A DNA stretch of 48,666 bases from a bacterium (GTDB lineage Bacteria > Gemmatimonadota > Gemmatimonadetes > Gemmatimonadales > Gemmatimonadaceae). The notes beneath the pieces were generated by a model. That model did not search any database and was not told the origin of the DNA. It worked only from the letters and a program-made list of their open reading frames with translations. The DNA is taken from the NCBI GenBank assembly GCA_027484025.1, contig JAIXTI010000291.1, forward strand, positions 1 to 48,666. Reading direction: 5' to 3'. Made by a program: the position numbers and the translations under genes. This document shows, piece after piece, positions 16,982 through 24,902 of the stretch; within the stretch, counting starts at the first letter, position 1, and every line of letters begins with the position of its first letter.

Positions 16982-17691
16982 GGGTCTGGCGGTCGGACCG
17001 GTTTGCGGTCGGTGGTGGCCGGAGTGACCGGCGAACTGCTGCCGGTTCCCCTAACGTAACGATTGAGCGCATCGAGAGCCATCCCGGGGCCACGTTGCGC
17101 GTTCTTCGCCACCGTGGCTTGCAGCCCCATCAGTATCTCGTCGGAGCGTGGCGTGCGCGCGAGCTGTTGCACCGCGTCGCGCGCCGACGGGGCGGGGACG
17201 CCGCGCCGCACGATATCCGTCAACACGACGAGCGGTACCACCGCCTGACCGGCCGGCCGCGTGCTCCGGACGCTTTCGAGCGTGCGTTCGTCGAGGCCGG
17301 CACGCACGGCGATGGCGCCGGCTTCGAGCTCGTCCTCGGTACTGCCGTCGCCGAGGGCGCGTTTGGCTGTTTGCAGCGCCGCCGCATGCTCGCGCACGAC
17401 GCGCAGGATGCGATCGCCGGGCATCCGCCGCGCGGCGCCTTCGAGCGCCCGGTTGATGAGTGGGCGCACGGGCAATCCCATCTCGGCGGCCTCATCGAAC
17501 AGCGACCGCAAGGCGTTCGCGGTGAGCGAATCGAAGCGGCTCGCATCGAACCGCACGGGCTGCCGAGCGGGAATGGCGGTGGCCACGGCCGGCTGGCCGC
17601 GACCTATCGCGTTGAGAATGGTGTCGGCACGTACCGCCGACGTCGAGGTCGTCAGCTGCAACGTGAGCAGCAGCATCGTGGCGACGCTCAC
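16978..17691 (-). CDS. Secreted helical protein of unknown function in the sigma/CBM48 cassette
   Basis: GTG at 17691 overlaps the upstream stop as GTGA. Length 237. The first ~22 residues (VSVATMLLLTLQLTTSTSAVRA) are a signal peptide. The rest is almost entirely helical, with repeated Ala/Arg/Leu helices (RFDSLTANALRSLFDEAAEMG, ARRMPGDRILRVVREHAAAL) and a Pro/Thr-rich tail. No catalytic motif and no transmembrane helix is seen. Its position between the putative anti-sigma factor and an outer-membrane protein, with 4-base overlaps on both sides, suggests a periplasmic partner of one of them. The family is not recognised. Confidence 0.75.
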   Translation of the reverse strand: MSVATMLLLTLQLTTSTSAVRADTILNAIGRGQPAVATAIPARQPVRFDASRFDSLTANALRSLFDEAAEMGLPVRPLINRALEGAARRMPGDRILRVVREHAAALQTAKRALGDGSTEDELEAGAIAVRAGLDERTLESVRSTRPAGQAVVPLVVLTDIVRRGVPAPSARDAVQQLARTPRSDEILMGLQATVAKNAQRGPGMALDALNRYVRGTGSSSPVTPATTDRKPVRPPDP

Positions 17692-18323
17692 TGCGATGCC
17701 TCACCATCGACGATCACGGCATTGGTCGGGCCGTAGCCGCCATCGGGGACCTGTGGCGCCAGCGGGTCGACCAGCCAGCGTTTGCCGTCGACCACGAACG
17801 CGTATTGGTGACGCCCGGGCGGTAACGGGATGCGTGCCGACCAGGTGCCGTGGTCGCCTTGCTGCACCATCGGCGTGGCGCGTTCATCCCAGCCGTTGAA
17901 ATCGCCCACGAGTGCGACCCGACGGGCATCACTGGGTACGGTGAACTCGAAGCGCACGGTGCCGCCACCTTCTTCGCTGGTGCTCCCGGAGGGGAGGAGC
18001 TGCGCGCGCGCGTTGGTGAAGACGCTGTCGGCTTCGTGTTGACTCAGGTCGGCACGCCAGGGGCGCATGACCACGGCGACGAGCACCGCGGCCGCAGCGG
18101 CGCCCCACCACCAGCGGGGGCGGATACCGCCACGCGTCGGCGCGGCCTGATGCATCGTCTCCGCGAGCACGGCGCGGGACACCCGGGCCAGCGTATCGGG
18201 CGACGACGGCGGGATCGCGGCATACGACGCGCGCAGTCGAGCGCCGATCTCGTCCGCGAACGGATCGTTCAGATCGTCGGCCGACGGGAACGGAAGCTCG
18301 TTGTCGTTCACCGGGCCGCTCAT
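17688..18323 (-). CDS. Putative transmembrane anti-sigma factor carrying a CBM48-type domain
   Basis: ATG at 18323 overlaps the sigma factor stop (ATGA). Length 211. Residues 1-65 are a short acidic/helical cytosolic part (DPFADEIGARLRASYAAIP), without the HxxxCxxC zinc motif of ZAS anti-sigma factors. One transmembrane helix spans about 71-87. Residues 122-206 are an AMPK-beta/CBM48-like beta sandwich (FEFTVPSDARRVALVGDFNGWD, HGTWSARIPLPPGRHQYAFVVDG) with Trp145, Lys181 and Trp183 near the positions that bind glucan in characterised members. The domain would face the periplasm. The anti-sigma assignment rests on position and topology only. If right, it is a direct glycan-sensing release switch. 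Confidence 0.78.
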   Translation of the reverse strand: MSGPVNDNELPFPSADDLNDPFADEIGARLRASYAAIPPSSPDTLARVSRAVLAETMHQAAPTRGGIRPRWWWGAAAAAVLVAVVMRPWRADLSQHEADSVFTNARAQLLPSGSTSEEGGGTVRFEFTVPSDARRVALVGDFNGWDERATPMVQQGDHGTWSARIPLPPGRHQYAFVVDGKRWLVDPLAPQVPDGGYGPTNAVIVDGEASQ

Positions 18324-18865
18324 GGACGCACGTCCCCGGATTTGGCGAGCAGCGCCCGCAACCGCTCACTGCCGCGTTTGACACGCATTTTGAGGGCGGA
18401 CTCTCCGACGCCGGTCATGGCCGACATCTCAGTGTACTCCATCCCTTCGGCGTACTTGAGCAGCAACGCCTCGCGTTGCAGCGGGTCGAGCTGTGCCATG
18501 GCCCGCAGCAGGACGGCGTCTTCCACGCCCGATGGCAGCCCCATCGGCGGGGACGCCGCCGTTTCGATGGCAATCTCGTCCTGCACGAACCGCCGCGTGC
18601 GACGGCCGCGCGAAGTGATGAAGTTGCGGCACTGGTTGGTCAGGATGCGGAAGAACCAACCACGGAACTGATCGCGCTCGTCGTAGCGGCCGATGGCCAG
18701 ATACGCGCGCAAAAAAGTGTCCTGTACCACGTCTTCCGCATCGGCCCGCTCCCCAAGCATGTGGTACGCAAACCGCCATGCCGCGTCGTAGTACCGCGAC
18801 ACCAGCATTCCGAACGCGTCCGGCTCCCCAGCCCGGGTCCGAACGACCAACTCGGCGTCAGTCAT
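18320..18865 (-). CDS. ECF-type RNA polymerase sigma factor
   Basis: ATG at 18865, 181 residues, normal ECF length. Region 2 is seen at about 15-80 (AFGMLVSRYYDAAWRFAYHM, DAEDVVQDTFLRAYLA, with FRGWFFRILTNQCRNF after it), and region 4 at about 125-172 (LDPLQREALLLKYAEGMEYT, GVGESALKMRVKRG helix-turn-helix). It heads the run of four overlapping genes going leftward and most likely transcribes that run. A separate gap of 54 bases from the DUF2628 gene could hold its own promoter, though no clear bipartite ECF promoter could be picked out by eye. Confidence 0.95.
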   Translation of the reverse strand: MTDAELVVRTRAGEPDAFGMLVSRYYDAAWRFAYHMLGERADAEDVVQDTFLRAYLAIGRYDERDQFRGWFFRILTNQCRNFITSRGRRTRRFVQDEIAIETAASPPMGLPSGVEDAVLLRAMAQLDPLQREALLLKYAEGMEYTEMSAMTGVGESALKMRVKRGSERLRALLAKSGDVRP

Positions 18866-18919
18866 CGGTGAACAACAGCAGATCCCCGGCGTCCGTCACC
18901 ATGCCGGTGCCGCCTGTGG

Positions 18920-19528
18920 TCATCCGGCGAACTGCATGAGGGTGACAACCAGCATGAGGACCACGAACAGACTGGTCGCCGACCGGTTCACACCTCCCAT
19001 ACGCCGCATCAGCGCCAGGGTTTCCGGCTCGGGGAGTTGCTGCATGGCCACGAACCGGTTGGCCGCGCGCGCCCGGCGGAACAGAAACCAGTTGGCGGTA
19101 CCACCCGCCGCCAGGCTCGACGAGACCATGACCGCAATGCTCATGATCTTGAGCCATTCGTTTTCCGGCTTCGACATTTCCACCATCGTCTGCGGTGTGT
19201 CGGAGCCGGTCAGAATGCGGAATACGAACCCCGGCACGAGGAAGAACAGCGCGAAGGGCAGGTACAGTTTGCGGTACAGAAACCACGCGGGCGGAAAGGC
19301 GATCGCCGCCGGCCAGTTCCACGTGGGCACAAAGCTGGGGTCGGCAAAAAACGGCGCGAGCTTTCGCTTGTACGACTTTTCCCACTTGGGCCCGAAATAC
19401 GCGAGCATGCGCTCGTCGCTGAGCACTTCACCGGTGGGTGACGGGCGCGCCCACCGCGGAAGCTCCGGGACGAAGGGCGCGTCGTTGTCGGCGCGCTGTT
19501 CGCGGTCGCGCGGTTCGTTATCGCTCAC
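18920..19528 (-). CDS. DUF2628 family inner-membrane protein
   Basis: GTG at 19528 overlaps the aguA stop as GTGA; an upstream open extension overlaps aguA and is not used. Length 202. The DUF2628 core is clear: WEKSYKRKLAPFF followed by TWNWPAAIAFPPAWFLYRKL, then hydrophobic segments at about 88-110, 137-155 and 180-200. The N-terminal 45 residues are acidic and disordered. DUF2628 proteins have no assigned activity. Coupling to aguA suggests co-expression with polyamine synthesis, but this may only reflect a long leftward transcript. Confidence 0.85.
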   Translation of the reverse strand: MSDNEPRDREQRADNDAPFVPELPRWARPSPTGEVLSDERMLAYFGPKWEKSYKRKLAPFFADPSFVPTWNWPAAIAFPPAWFLYRKLYLPFALFFLVPGFVFRILTGSDTPQTMVEMSKPENEWLKIMSIAVMVSSSLAAGGTANWFLFRRARAANRFVAMQQLPEPETLALMRRMGGVNRSATSLFVVLMLVVTLMQFAG

Positions 19529-20586
19529 GTCGACTGCCGGGGTGCGGGCTGCTGCTGAGACAGGCAATGCAACGTACCCAGCCCCCACACGAGGTCGACG
19601 GCATGAATGCCGATGACTTCGTGCGATGGCAGCAGCTCCGACAACGTATTGAGGGCCACGCGATCGTTGCGGTCGTTGAACGTGGGCACGAGACACACGC
19701 CGTTGCCGATGTAGAAGTTCGCATAGCTCGCCGGCAGGCGCATGCCGTCCATCACTACCGCGCGCGGAAACGGCAGCGTGACGACTTCGAGGCGCTCCCC
19801 GCGCGCATCGGTGGCACGCTGCAGCCGGTGAAGATTGTCGAGCGACCGCACATGGTTCTCGTCGTTCTCGTCCTCTTCGTGCGCCAGCAGGACCATGCCG
19901 GGCGCAATGAAGCGCGCGATGTCATCGATGTGGCCGTGCGTGTCATCACCGACACACCCTTCGCCAAGCCAGATGGTCTTGGTAATGCCGAGATACTCGG
20001 CGAACGCGCGCTCATAGTCTTCGCGCGTGTAGCCGGGATTACGCACCTGTACATCACTCAGCAGCCACTCTTCGGTGACGAGCAACGTGCCCTCACCATC
20101 GGTTTCGATACCGCCACCTTCGAGAATGAGCGGCTGTCCGTTGTCGTGACGCACCGCGTTGATGACCGGCAAGCCGGAGATCTCGGCCATGCGCGCGGGG
20201 ACTTCGTTGTCGAGGGCGTAGTTGTCGTACTTGGCCCACGCATTGAAGCCCCAGCGCACGAGCGCCGCGCTGCCATCGACGCGATGCACACCGGTGGCGC
20301 CGGAGTCGCGCAGCCACACACGATCGGTGGGTTGCAAGTGCAACCGGTACTGTGCGTCCTCGACGCCGTGCAGTGTCAGGCACGCGCGCGCTTCCTCCGC
20401 CACCTGGTCGTTGTGGCAGAGAATGTCGACGCGCTCGAAGCGGCCCAACCCACGCACGATTTCGGCATACACCCAGGGAATGGGGCCGAACTTGCCGGGC
20501 CAATCGGGCTCGTGATGCGGCCAACCAATCCACGTGGCATCGTGATGTGCCCACTCTGCCGGCATCCGTACCGCTGGATGTGTCAC
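19525..20586 (-). CDS. aguA: Agmatine deiminase
   Basis: GTG at 20586 is one base after the aguB stop and gives 353 residues; MPAEW at residue 8 is the usual family N terminus. The enzyme hydrolyses agmatine to N-carbamoylputrescine and ammonia. Family marks in order: RMPAEWAHHDATWIGWPH, RDSGATGV, LEGGGIETDGEGTLL, GDDTHGHIDDIARF, IGNGVCLVPTF, and the catalytic Cys341 in GLGTLHCLSQQQP. It follows aguB directly, so the two steps from agmatine to putrescine are made from one message. The 3' end overlaps the DUF2628 gene. Confidence 0.96.
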   Translation of the reverse strand: MTHPAVRMPAEWAHHDATWIGWPHHEPDWPGKFGPIPWVYAEIVRGLGRFERVDILCHNDQVAEEARACLTLHGVEDAQYRLHLQPTDRVWLRDSGATGVHRVDGSAALVRWGFNAWAKYDNYALDNEVPARMAEISGLPVINAVRHDNGQPLILEGGGIETDGEGTLLVTEEWLLSDVQVRNPGYTREDYERAFAEYLGITKTIWLGEGCVGDDTHGHIDDIARFIAPGMVLLAHEEDENDENHVRSLDNLHRLQRATDARGERLEVVTLPFPRAVVMDGMRLPASYANFYIGNGVCLVPTFNDRNDRVALNTLSELLPSHEVIGIHAVDLVWGLGTLHCLSQQQPAPRQST

Positions 20587-20587
20587 G

Positions 20588-21508
20588 TTACTTGCCCAAC
20601 CAGCGGTTGAGGATCGGGCCGTACGCATCGATGCGACGGTCGCGCAGGAACGGCCAGTTCCGGCGCGTTTCTTCGATCAGATCGAGGTCACACTTCGCGG
20701 TGAGAATGGCGGGTTCGGTACCGGCCTGCGTGAGGTAGCGACCGAACGGATCACAGACGAACGACTGCCCGAAAAACTCGAGACCGTCGGTGTTGGGTTC
20801 CGGTTCGAAACCGACACGATTGGGGGCCGCCACGAACACACCGTTGGCGATGGCGTGGGCGCGCTGCGCCGTGCGCCACGCGTCCACCTGCGCGTCGCCG
20901 AACGTCGCCTTCTCCGCCGGATGCCAGCCGATGGCCGTGGGATAAAACAGAATCTGCGCGCCGAGGAGCGCCGTGATACGCGCGCCTTCGGGATACCACT
21001 GATCCCAGCAGATGAGCACCCCGATGTCGGCGTAGCGCGTACGCCAGACGCGGAAACCGTTGTATCCCGGGTGCTTGTCGTTGCGCTGATCGCCCGTCAC
21101 GTCGCCCGGCGCGAAGTAGTACTTCTCTTCGAAGAGCGGGTCGTGCGGAATGTGCATCTTGCGGTACGTACCCAGCACCGCGCCGTCAGCATCGATGACC
21201 GTGGCGGAATTGCGATAGAGCCCCGGCGCTTCGCGCTCGTAATACGGCACGACGATGACGACGGCCAGTTCCTTGGCGAGCGCCTGGAACGTGTGCACGA
21301 TGGGCCCGTCAGCCGGCTGCGCGATATCGAAGCGCTCGGGGCGTACCGTCTTGCAGAAGTAAGGCGCGTTGAACAGCTCCTGCAGGCAGATGATCTGCGC
21401 GCCGCTCTTGGCAGCTTCACGGACCCGCGCCACGGCGCGAGTGACGTTGCTCTCGAGATCATCGGACGCGGTGTCCTGCACGAGACCGATAGTGACGATG
21501 TTGGGCAT
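20588..21508 (-). CDS. aguB: N-carbamoylputrescine amidase
   Basis: ATG at 21508, 306 residues, the family length. A nitrilase-superfamily enzyme that releases putrescine, CO2 and ammonia from N-carbamoylputrescine. The Glu-Lys-Cys triad is Glu44 (CLQELF), Lys117 (TYRKMHIP) and Cys167 (ICWDQWYPE). The HDPLFEEKYYFAPGD segment and GWHPAEK are typical of AguB rather than of other nitrilases. It lies 34 bases after the TetR gene and just before aguA. A TATATT stands 7 bases before the ATG and might mark a near-leaderless internal promoter, but no -35 box was found at normal spacing. Confidence 0.96.
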   Translation of the reverse strand: MPNIVTIGLVQDTASDDLESNVTRAVARVREAAKSGAQIICLQELFNAPYFCKTVRPERFDIAQPADGPIVHTFQALAKELAVVIVVPYYEREAPGLYRNSATVIDADGAVLGTYRKMHIPHDPLFEEKYYFAPGDVTGDQRNDKHPGYNGFRVWRTRYADIGVLICWDQWYPEGARITALLGAQILFYPTAIGWHPAEKATFGDAQVDAWRTAQRAHAIANGVFVAAPNRVGFEPEPNTDGLEFFGQSFVCDPFGRYLTQAGTEPAILTAKCDLDLIEETRRNWPFLRDRRIDAYGPILNRWLGK

Positions 21509-21542
21509 GTCGGAATATAAGGAATTCCGGGGCCCGCAGGCG

Positions 21543-22295
21543 TCAGCCGCCTTTGGTTTTCCGGCGCGCTGTCGTCTCGGTCACCGTCACCGGCTCGAGG
21601 AGTGGCTGCAGGTACACGAGCAACAGACGACGCAGGTCGTCCATGAGTGGCTTCTTGTCAGCCGCCTGCGCGCGAGCACGGCGCGCGAGGACCGATTGGC
21701 CGACGCTGGCGGCCACGAGCGCCGCGCGTCGCCGGTCGCGCGAAGGGAGCTTGGGATTGCGCGAGGCGAAGAGGACATCCAGTCGATCGACAAACGAGTC
21801 GAACAGCTGTGAGCGCAACCGGGCCGGGGCCGACCGGGTATCGTCTACGGGGCCGTCATTGCTCGCAAAGACGCGGCGAAAGGCCGGGTTGCGGTCGTGG
21901 AACTCCGCCAACGGCTTCACGATGCGATCGATGAGCCGATCGAGTGGCATGCCGTGCGAGTCCATGGGAAACGCGCGCTCGTGAATGGCGCGCATCTCGT
22001 CGGCGTAGCGCAGCGCGAGCGCCGCCAGGACCGCATCACGATTCGGGAAGAACTGATACAGCGATCCCTTGGCGGTGCGGGCCTGCGCCGCAATCGCCTC
22101 CGCCGTGGCCGCTTCGATGCCGCTGGTGGCGATGACCGTGGCGGCCGCGTCGAGCAGCAGTTCCACCCGCTTCTGGCCACGCGACTGCCGCGGCCGTCGG
22201 CGGTAGGCGTCGGGGGCCTCGTCCGTCGGGTCGGCGTCGGGCGGCAGGTCCATCACGTCATCGGGGGGGCGGGGGGCGGCGCGCTTGGCAGGCAT
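21543..22295 (-). CDS. TetR/AcrR family transcriptional regulator
   Basis: ATG at 22295 (MPAKRAAP) gives 250 residues; an ATG at 22325 is an in-frame alternative that would overlap the putative operator. After a charged Pro/Asp-rich leader of about 35 residues, the TetR helix-turn-helix runs from about 42 to 88: LLLDAAATVIATSGIEAATA, then QARTAKGSLYQFFPNRDAVL. The C-terminal ligand domain is unspecific, followed by a basic tail (ETTARRKTKGG). The gene precedes aguB in the same direction, so it may control polyamine synthesis genes, itself, or the divergent lipoprotein gene. Palindromes lie just upstream of it. Confidence 0.93.
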   Translation of the reverse strand: MPAKRAAPRPPDDVMDLPPDADPTDEAPDAYRRRPRQSRGQKRVELLLDAAATVIATSGIEAATAEAIAAQARTAKGSLYQFFPNRDAVLAALALRYADEMRAIHERAFPMDSHGMPLDRLIDRIVKPLAEFHDRNPAFRRVFASNDGPVDDTRSAPARLRSQLFDSFVDRLDVLFASRNPKLPSRDRRRAALVAASVGQSVLARRARAQAADKKPLMDDLRRLLLVYLQPLLEPVTVTETTARRKTKGG

Positions 22296-22324
22296 ATCGG
22301 GGACATTACGGTCATCCGTCCCCA

Positions 22325-22366
22325 TTGACAACGTGACGCTTCCGTCAAGATTTAACGGCGTTAACT
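22325..22366. promoter_or_regulatory. Candidate TetR operator / divergent promoter region
   Basis: Between the TetR gene and the small lipoprotein gene are TTGACA (22325-22330, a consensus -35 box on the + strand), TGACG-CTTC-CGTCA (22334-22347) and the perfect 13-base palindrome TTAACGGCGTTAA (22352-22364). The nearest -10 at normal spacing (AGATTT) is poor. The clustering of palindromes beside a TetR gene fits autoregulation. Confidence 0.5.
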
Positions 22367-22442
22367 GTAGTACCCGTGTTTTATCATGACGGTCGCGTCG
22401 CATCTGTGGCGGCGCCGGCCAATACCCTCAGCATCCGGTGCC

Positions 22443-22757
22443 ATGCCTCGTTCCGCTCGTGTCTTCGCTGCGGCCACGGCCGCTCTGCTGATCTCTGCCT
22501 GCGCCCAGGCCACGTCGCCGGCGACGTCGGGCACGCAGAATGCCGTCCCGAGTGCCTCGCAGACGGCGATCGCCAACGCCATTGCCGTCATGAACGCGCC
22601 CTTCGTGGGCTCGCTCAAGAGCAAGAAGTTCTACCCGGCCGCGTGCAACACCGTGAAGCTCATCAAGAGCGCGGACCAGGTGGGCTTTGCCTCCATGGCC
22701 GACGCCGAGAAGGCCGGCTTCGCCAAGGATCTGTATTCGACCGATTGTCAGTACTGA
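22443..22757 (+). CDS. Small lipoprotein with an Ada-like cysteine motif
   Basis: ATG at 22443 (MPRSARVF) gives 104 residues and a lipoprotein signal ending LISAC; an ATG at 22386 is in frame but would make an over-long leader. The C-terminal 45 residues read SKKFYPAACNTVKLIK, DQVGFASMADAEKAGF. This resembles the short 'K-x-Y/F-H/P-xx-C ... F-x-S-xx-E-A-xx-A-G-Y' motif that follows nuclease and MBL domains in many exported proteins. Here it stands alone and the usual final CxxC is replaced by a single Cys two residues from the end. No function can be given. It is divergent from the TetR gene and convergent with glycerate kinase. Confidence 0.7.
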   Translation: MPRSARVFAAATAALLISACAQATSPATSGTQNAVPSASQTAIANAIAVMNAPFVGSLKSKKFYPAACNTVKLIKSADQVGFASMADAEKAGFAKDLYSTDCQY

Positions 22758-22759
22758 TG

Positions 22760-22772
22760 GTCAGCCGCTGAC
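22760..22772. terminator. Short hairpin between convergent genes
   Basis: GTCAG-CCG-CTGAC (5-bp stem) lies in the 31-base gap between the small lipoprotein and glycerate kinase stop codons. It has no U-tract on either strand, so it is at best a weak bidirectional end. Confidence 0.3.
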
Positions 22773-22788
22773 GCGGGGCCGGCGCCCA

Positions 22789-24291
22789 CTACCGGACGAG
22801 CACCGCCACGACGTCCATGACGTTGGTGCCGGTGGGGCCGGTCTTCAGCAGGGCGTCGGCGGCGTCGAGGGAGTACCAAGTGCGGCCCGTGACCAGATCT
22901 TCTTCCGGCGCACGGGCGCTGCGTCGCGCGAGGGCCGGGACCGCCGCGTCGACAATCGCGCCGGCCGCATCGGTGGGGCCGTCGCGGCCGTCGGTGCCGG
23001 CGGCCAGCACCGTAATGCGCCAGGCGTTGCGGTCGCCGCGCGCCGTCGCCGCTTCGAGGGCGAGTGACGCCGACAGGGCGAGCACCTGCATGCGGCCTCC
23101 ACGCAGTGGTTCATCGGCGGCCGACGGCGGTTGGATGAGCAGCGGCGCCGCCCCGGCCGTTTCGTCGAGACGCGCATCGTCATCGTCGCCCGCCTGCATG
23201 GCGCGCTCGATCGTGTCGCGCAAATGCACGACCGGCTCACCACCGCTCACGAGCAGCGCCGAATGCCCCGCCGGCAAGGCGCGTGACAGCGCCAACGCGC
23301 GGCGCGCAAAGAGATCGCCGAGGGCCGCCGCATCGCCTTCGAGGGGGACATCATCGATGTGGATCTCGTGAATGCCTTCGCGCTCTGCGGCAGCGGCCAG
23401 CGCGTTGACGGCGTCGGCGTTCCGCGCGACGAGAGTGTAATGCACGAGGGCAAACGCCGGATGATCGGCGTGCGCCACCGACGGCGGCGTGCTCGCGCCC
23501 GTGAGCCCGAGCACCTGACTCATGGCCCGCTGCAGCCGCGGACGCATGTCGTGCACGTCGAGGAGCGCGAGGAACGTCGCGTCGTCGAGCGGGTCGGGAG
23601 TGCAGGGGCCGGAACCGATCACCGAAGGATCATCGCCAATGACATCGGAAATGGCGAAGGTGGCAATCTGCTGTGCGCCGCGCGCGGCGAGCGCCGTGGC
23701 CAGTCGCCCCGCACCAAAACGCAGCACGCGCCGACGAATGGCGTTCATTTCGTGAATCGCCAACCCCGACTCGAGCAGCGTCTGCGCCAGATTCGCCACG
23801 AGCGCCTGTGCGGCTTCCGCGCTCCCCACCGCTTGTGACAAGGCCGCGATAGGGGCGGCACAGAGTGCGGTCGTGCCTCCCGACAGCAGTACGACGACGA
23901 TGGCGTTCGGCTCCATGTCCTGCAGCAGATCCTCGATCGCTTCGGCCGCGAGCAGCGAATTGGGGCCGGGCACGGGATGATCACCGACGTATACGCGCAG
24001 CACATCGGCAACGGGCAGTTCGTGCCAGTCGCGTGGCGTGGGGACATGCGCACCGACCACGATGCCGTCGGTCATGGCCACACGAAGCTCTGTGAGCGCC
24101 GCCACCGCGCCAGCGGCCATTGCGGGCGCCGCCTTGCCGAGGGCGACGACGTACACGGGAACATCAGGCGCTGGCGGCAGCGATTGCTCCTGCCACCAGC
24201 GGTGCACCGCTTCACGCGTGCGTGCAAACGGCGCCGCGCCCTGCACCGCCGCGTCATGCAACGCGGTGAGCAGAGCGCGGGGATTGGTCAT
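22789..24291 (-). CDS. Glycerate 2-kinase (MOFRL / DUF4147 family)
   Basis: ATG at 24291 (MTNPRALL) gives 500 residues; the longer open frame upstream runs over the peroxiredoxin gene and is not coding. The N-terminal DUF4147 domain shows YVVALGKAAPAMA, GDHPVPGPNS, VVLLSGGTTALCAAP and the signature DVIGDDPSVIGSGPCTPDP. The C-terminal MOFRL domain holds LLVSGGEPVVHL and VLAAGTDGRDGPTDAAGA. The enzyme phosphorylates D-glycerate to 2-phosphoglycerate with ATP, feeding glyoxylate- or serine-derived carbon into glycolysis. No glyoxylate carboligase or tartronate-semialdehyde reductase is next to it. It is co-directional with the peroxiredoxin gene 44 bases upstream. Confidence 0.93.
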   Translation of the reverse strand: MTNPRALLTALHDAAVQGAAPFARTREAVHRWWQEQSLPPAPDVPVYVVALGKAAPAMAAGAVAALTELRVAMTDGIVVGAHVPTPRDWHELPVADVLRVYVGDHPVPGPNSLLAAEAIEDLLQDMEPNAIVVVLLSGGTTALCAAPIAALSQAVGSAEAAQALVANLAQTLLESGLAIHEMNAIRRRVLRFGAGRLATALAARGAQQIATFAISDVIGDDPSVIGSGPCTPDPLDDATFLALLDVHDMRPRLQRAMSQVLGLTGASTPPSVAHADHPAFALVHYTLVARNADAVNALAAAAEREGIHEIHIDDVPLEGDAAALGDLFARRALALSRALPAGHSALLVSGGEPVVHLRDTIERAMQAGDDDDARLDETAGAAPLLIQPPSAADEPLRGGRMQVLALSASLALEAATARGDRNAWRITVLAAGTDGRDGPTDAAGAIVDAAVPALARRSARAPEEDLVTGRTWYSLDAADALLKTGPTGTNVMDVVAVLVR

Positions 24292-24335
24292 GGTGGGCAC
24301 GTTACCGCCACAGCGAATGGGGCGCCCACACCACC

Positions 24336-24902
24336 TTACTTCGAGCCAGCTGACTTGCTGACGGCGTCGCCGAGCGTGGTGTACGCCTCTGCGGACATCT
24401 GCTGGAACGGCGTCGTGATGTACGCGATGTTGCCCTTGGGGTCGATCACGTACAGATGGCGCTTGTGATACCCGGTGCCCGTGTTCGCGCCGTACGCCAC
24501 ACCCACCTTGCGCTCGGTGTCGGCGGCGAAGTGGAACTGGAACTTCGCATCCTTGGCCCACGACACGAGCGCCGTGTCGGGATCGACGCTCACACCCACG
24601 AGCGTGACCTTCTTGCCGCCCTTGAACAGGTCGGCGTACTTGTCGCGATACGACTCCATCTGGACCGTGCAGCCGCTGGTGCGGGCCTTCGGGAAGAAGG
24701 CCAGAATGACGGTCTCCCCCTTGTGCTCGGAGAGCTTGAACGGCTTGGCGTCGACGCCCTTGGCCGTCACCGTAGTCACGGTGAAGTCAGGCGCGGCATC
24801 ACCAACCTTGAGCGCGGTCTGCGCGCCGGCAAAGGCAGGAGCGAACGACATGGTGGCAGCGCAGAGCGCCACGGTAAAGGCGGCACGCGAACGGACGGAC
24901 AT
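24336..24902 (-). CDS. Exported peroxiredoxin (BCP/AhpC-TSA type), paralog 1
   Basis: ATG at 24902 gives 188 residues; the longer frame upstream overlaps the divergent lipoprotein gene and is rejected. Signal peptide about 1-28 (SFAPAFAGAQ). The thioredoxin-like domain starts LKVGDAAPDF; the peroxidatic cysteine is Cys78 in PKARTSGCTVQ, where most BCP enzymes have TPGC. No resolving Cys at the usual BCP i+5 position, so it is probably 1-Cys or uses a partner thiol. It likely removes peroxides in the periplasm. It is about 60% identical by eye to the protein at 27987-28523. Confidence 0.92.
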   Translation of the reverse strand: MSVRSRAAFTVALCAATMSFAPAFAGAQTALKVGDAAPDFTVTTVTAKGVDAKPFKLSEHKGETVILAFFPKARTSGCTVQMESYRDKYADLFKGGKKVTLVGVSVDPDTALVSWAKDAKFQFHFAADTERKVGVAYGANTGTGYHKRHLYVIDPKGNIAYITTPFQQMSAEAYTTLGDAVSKSAGSK

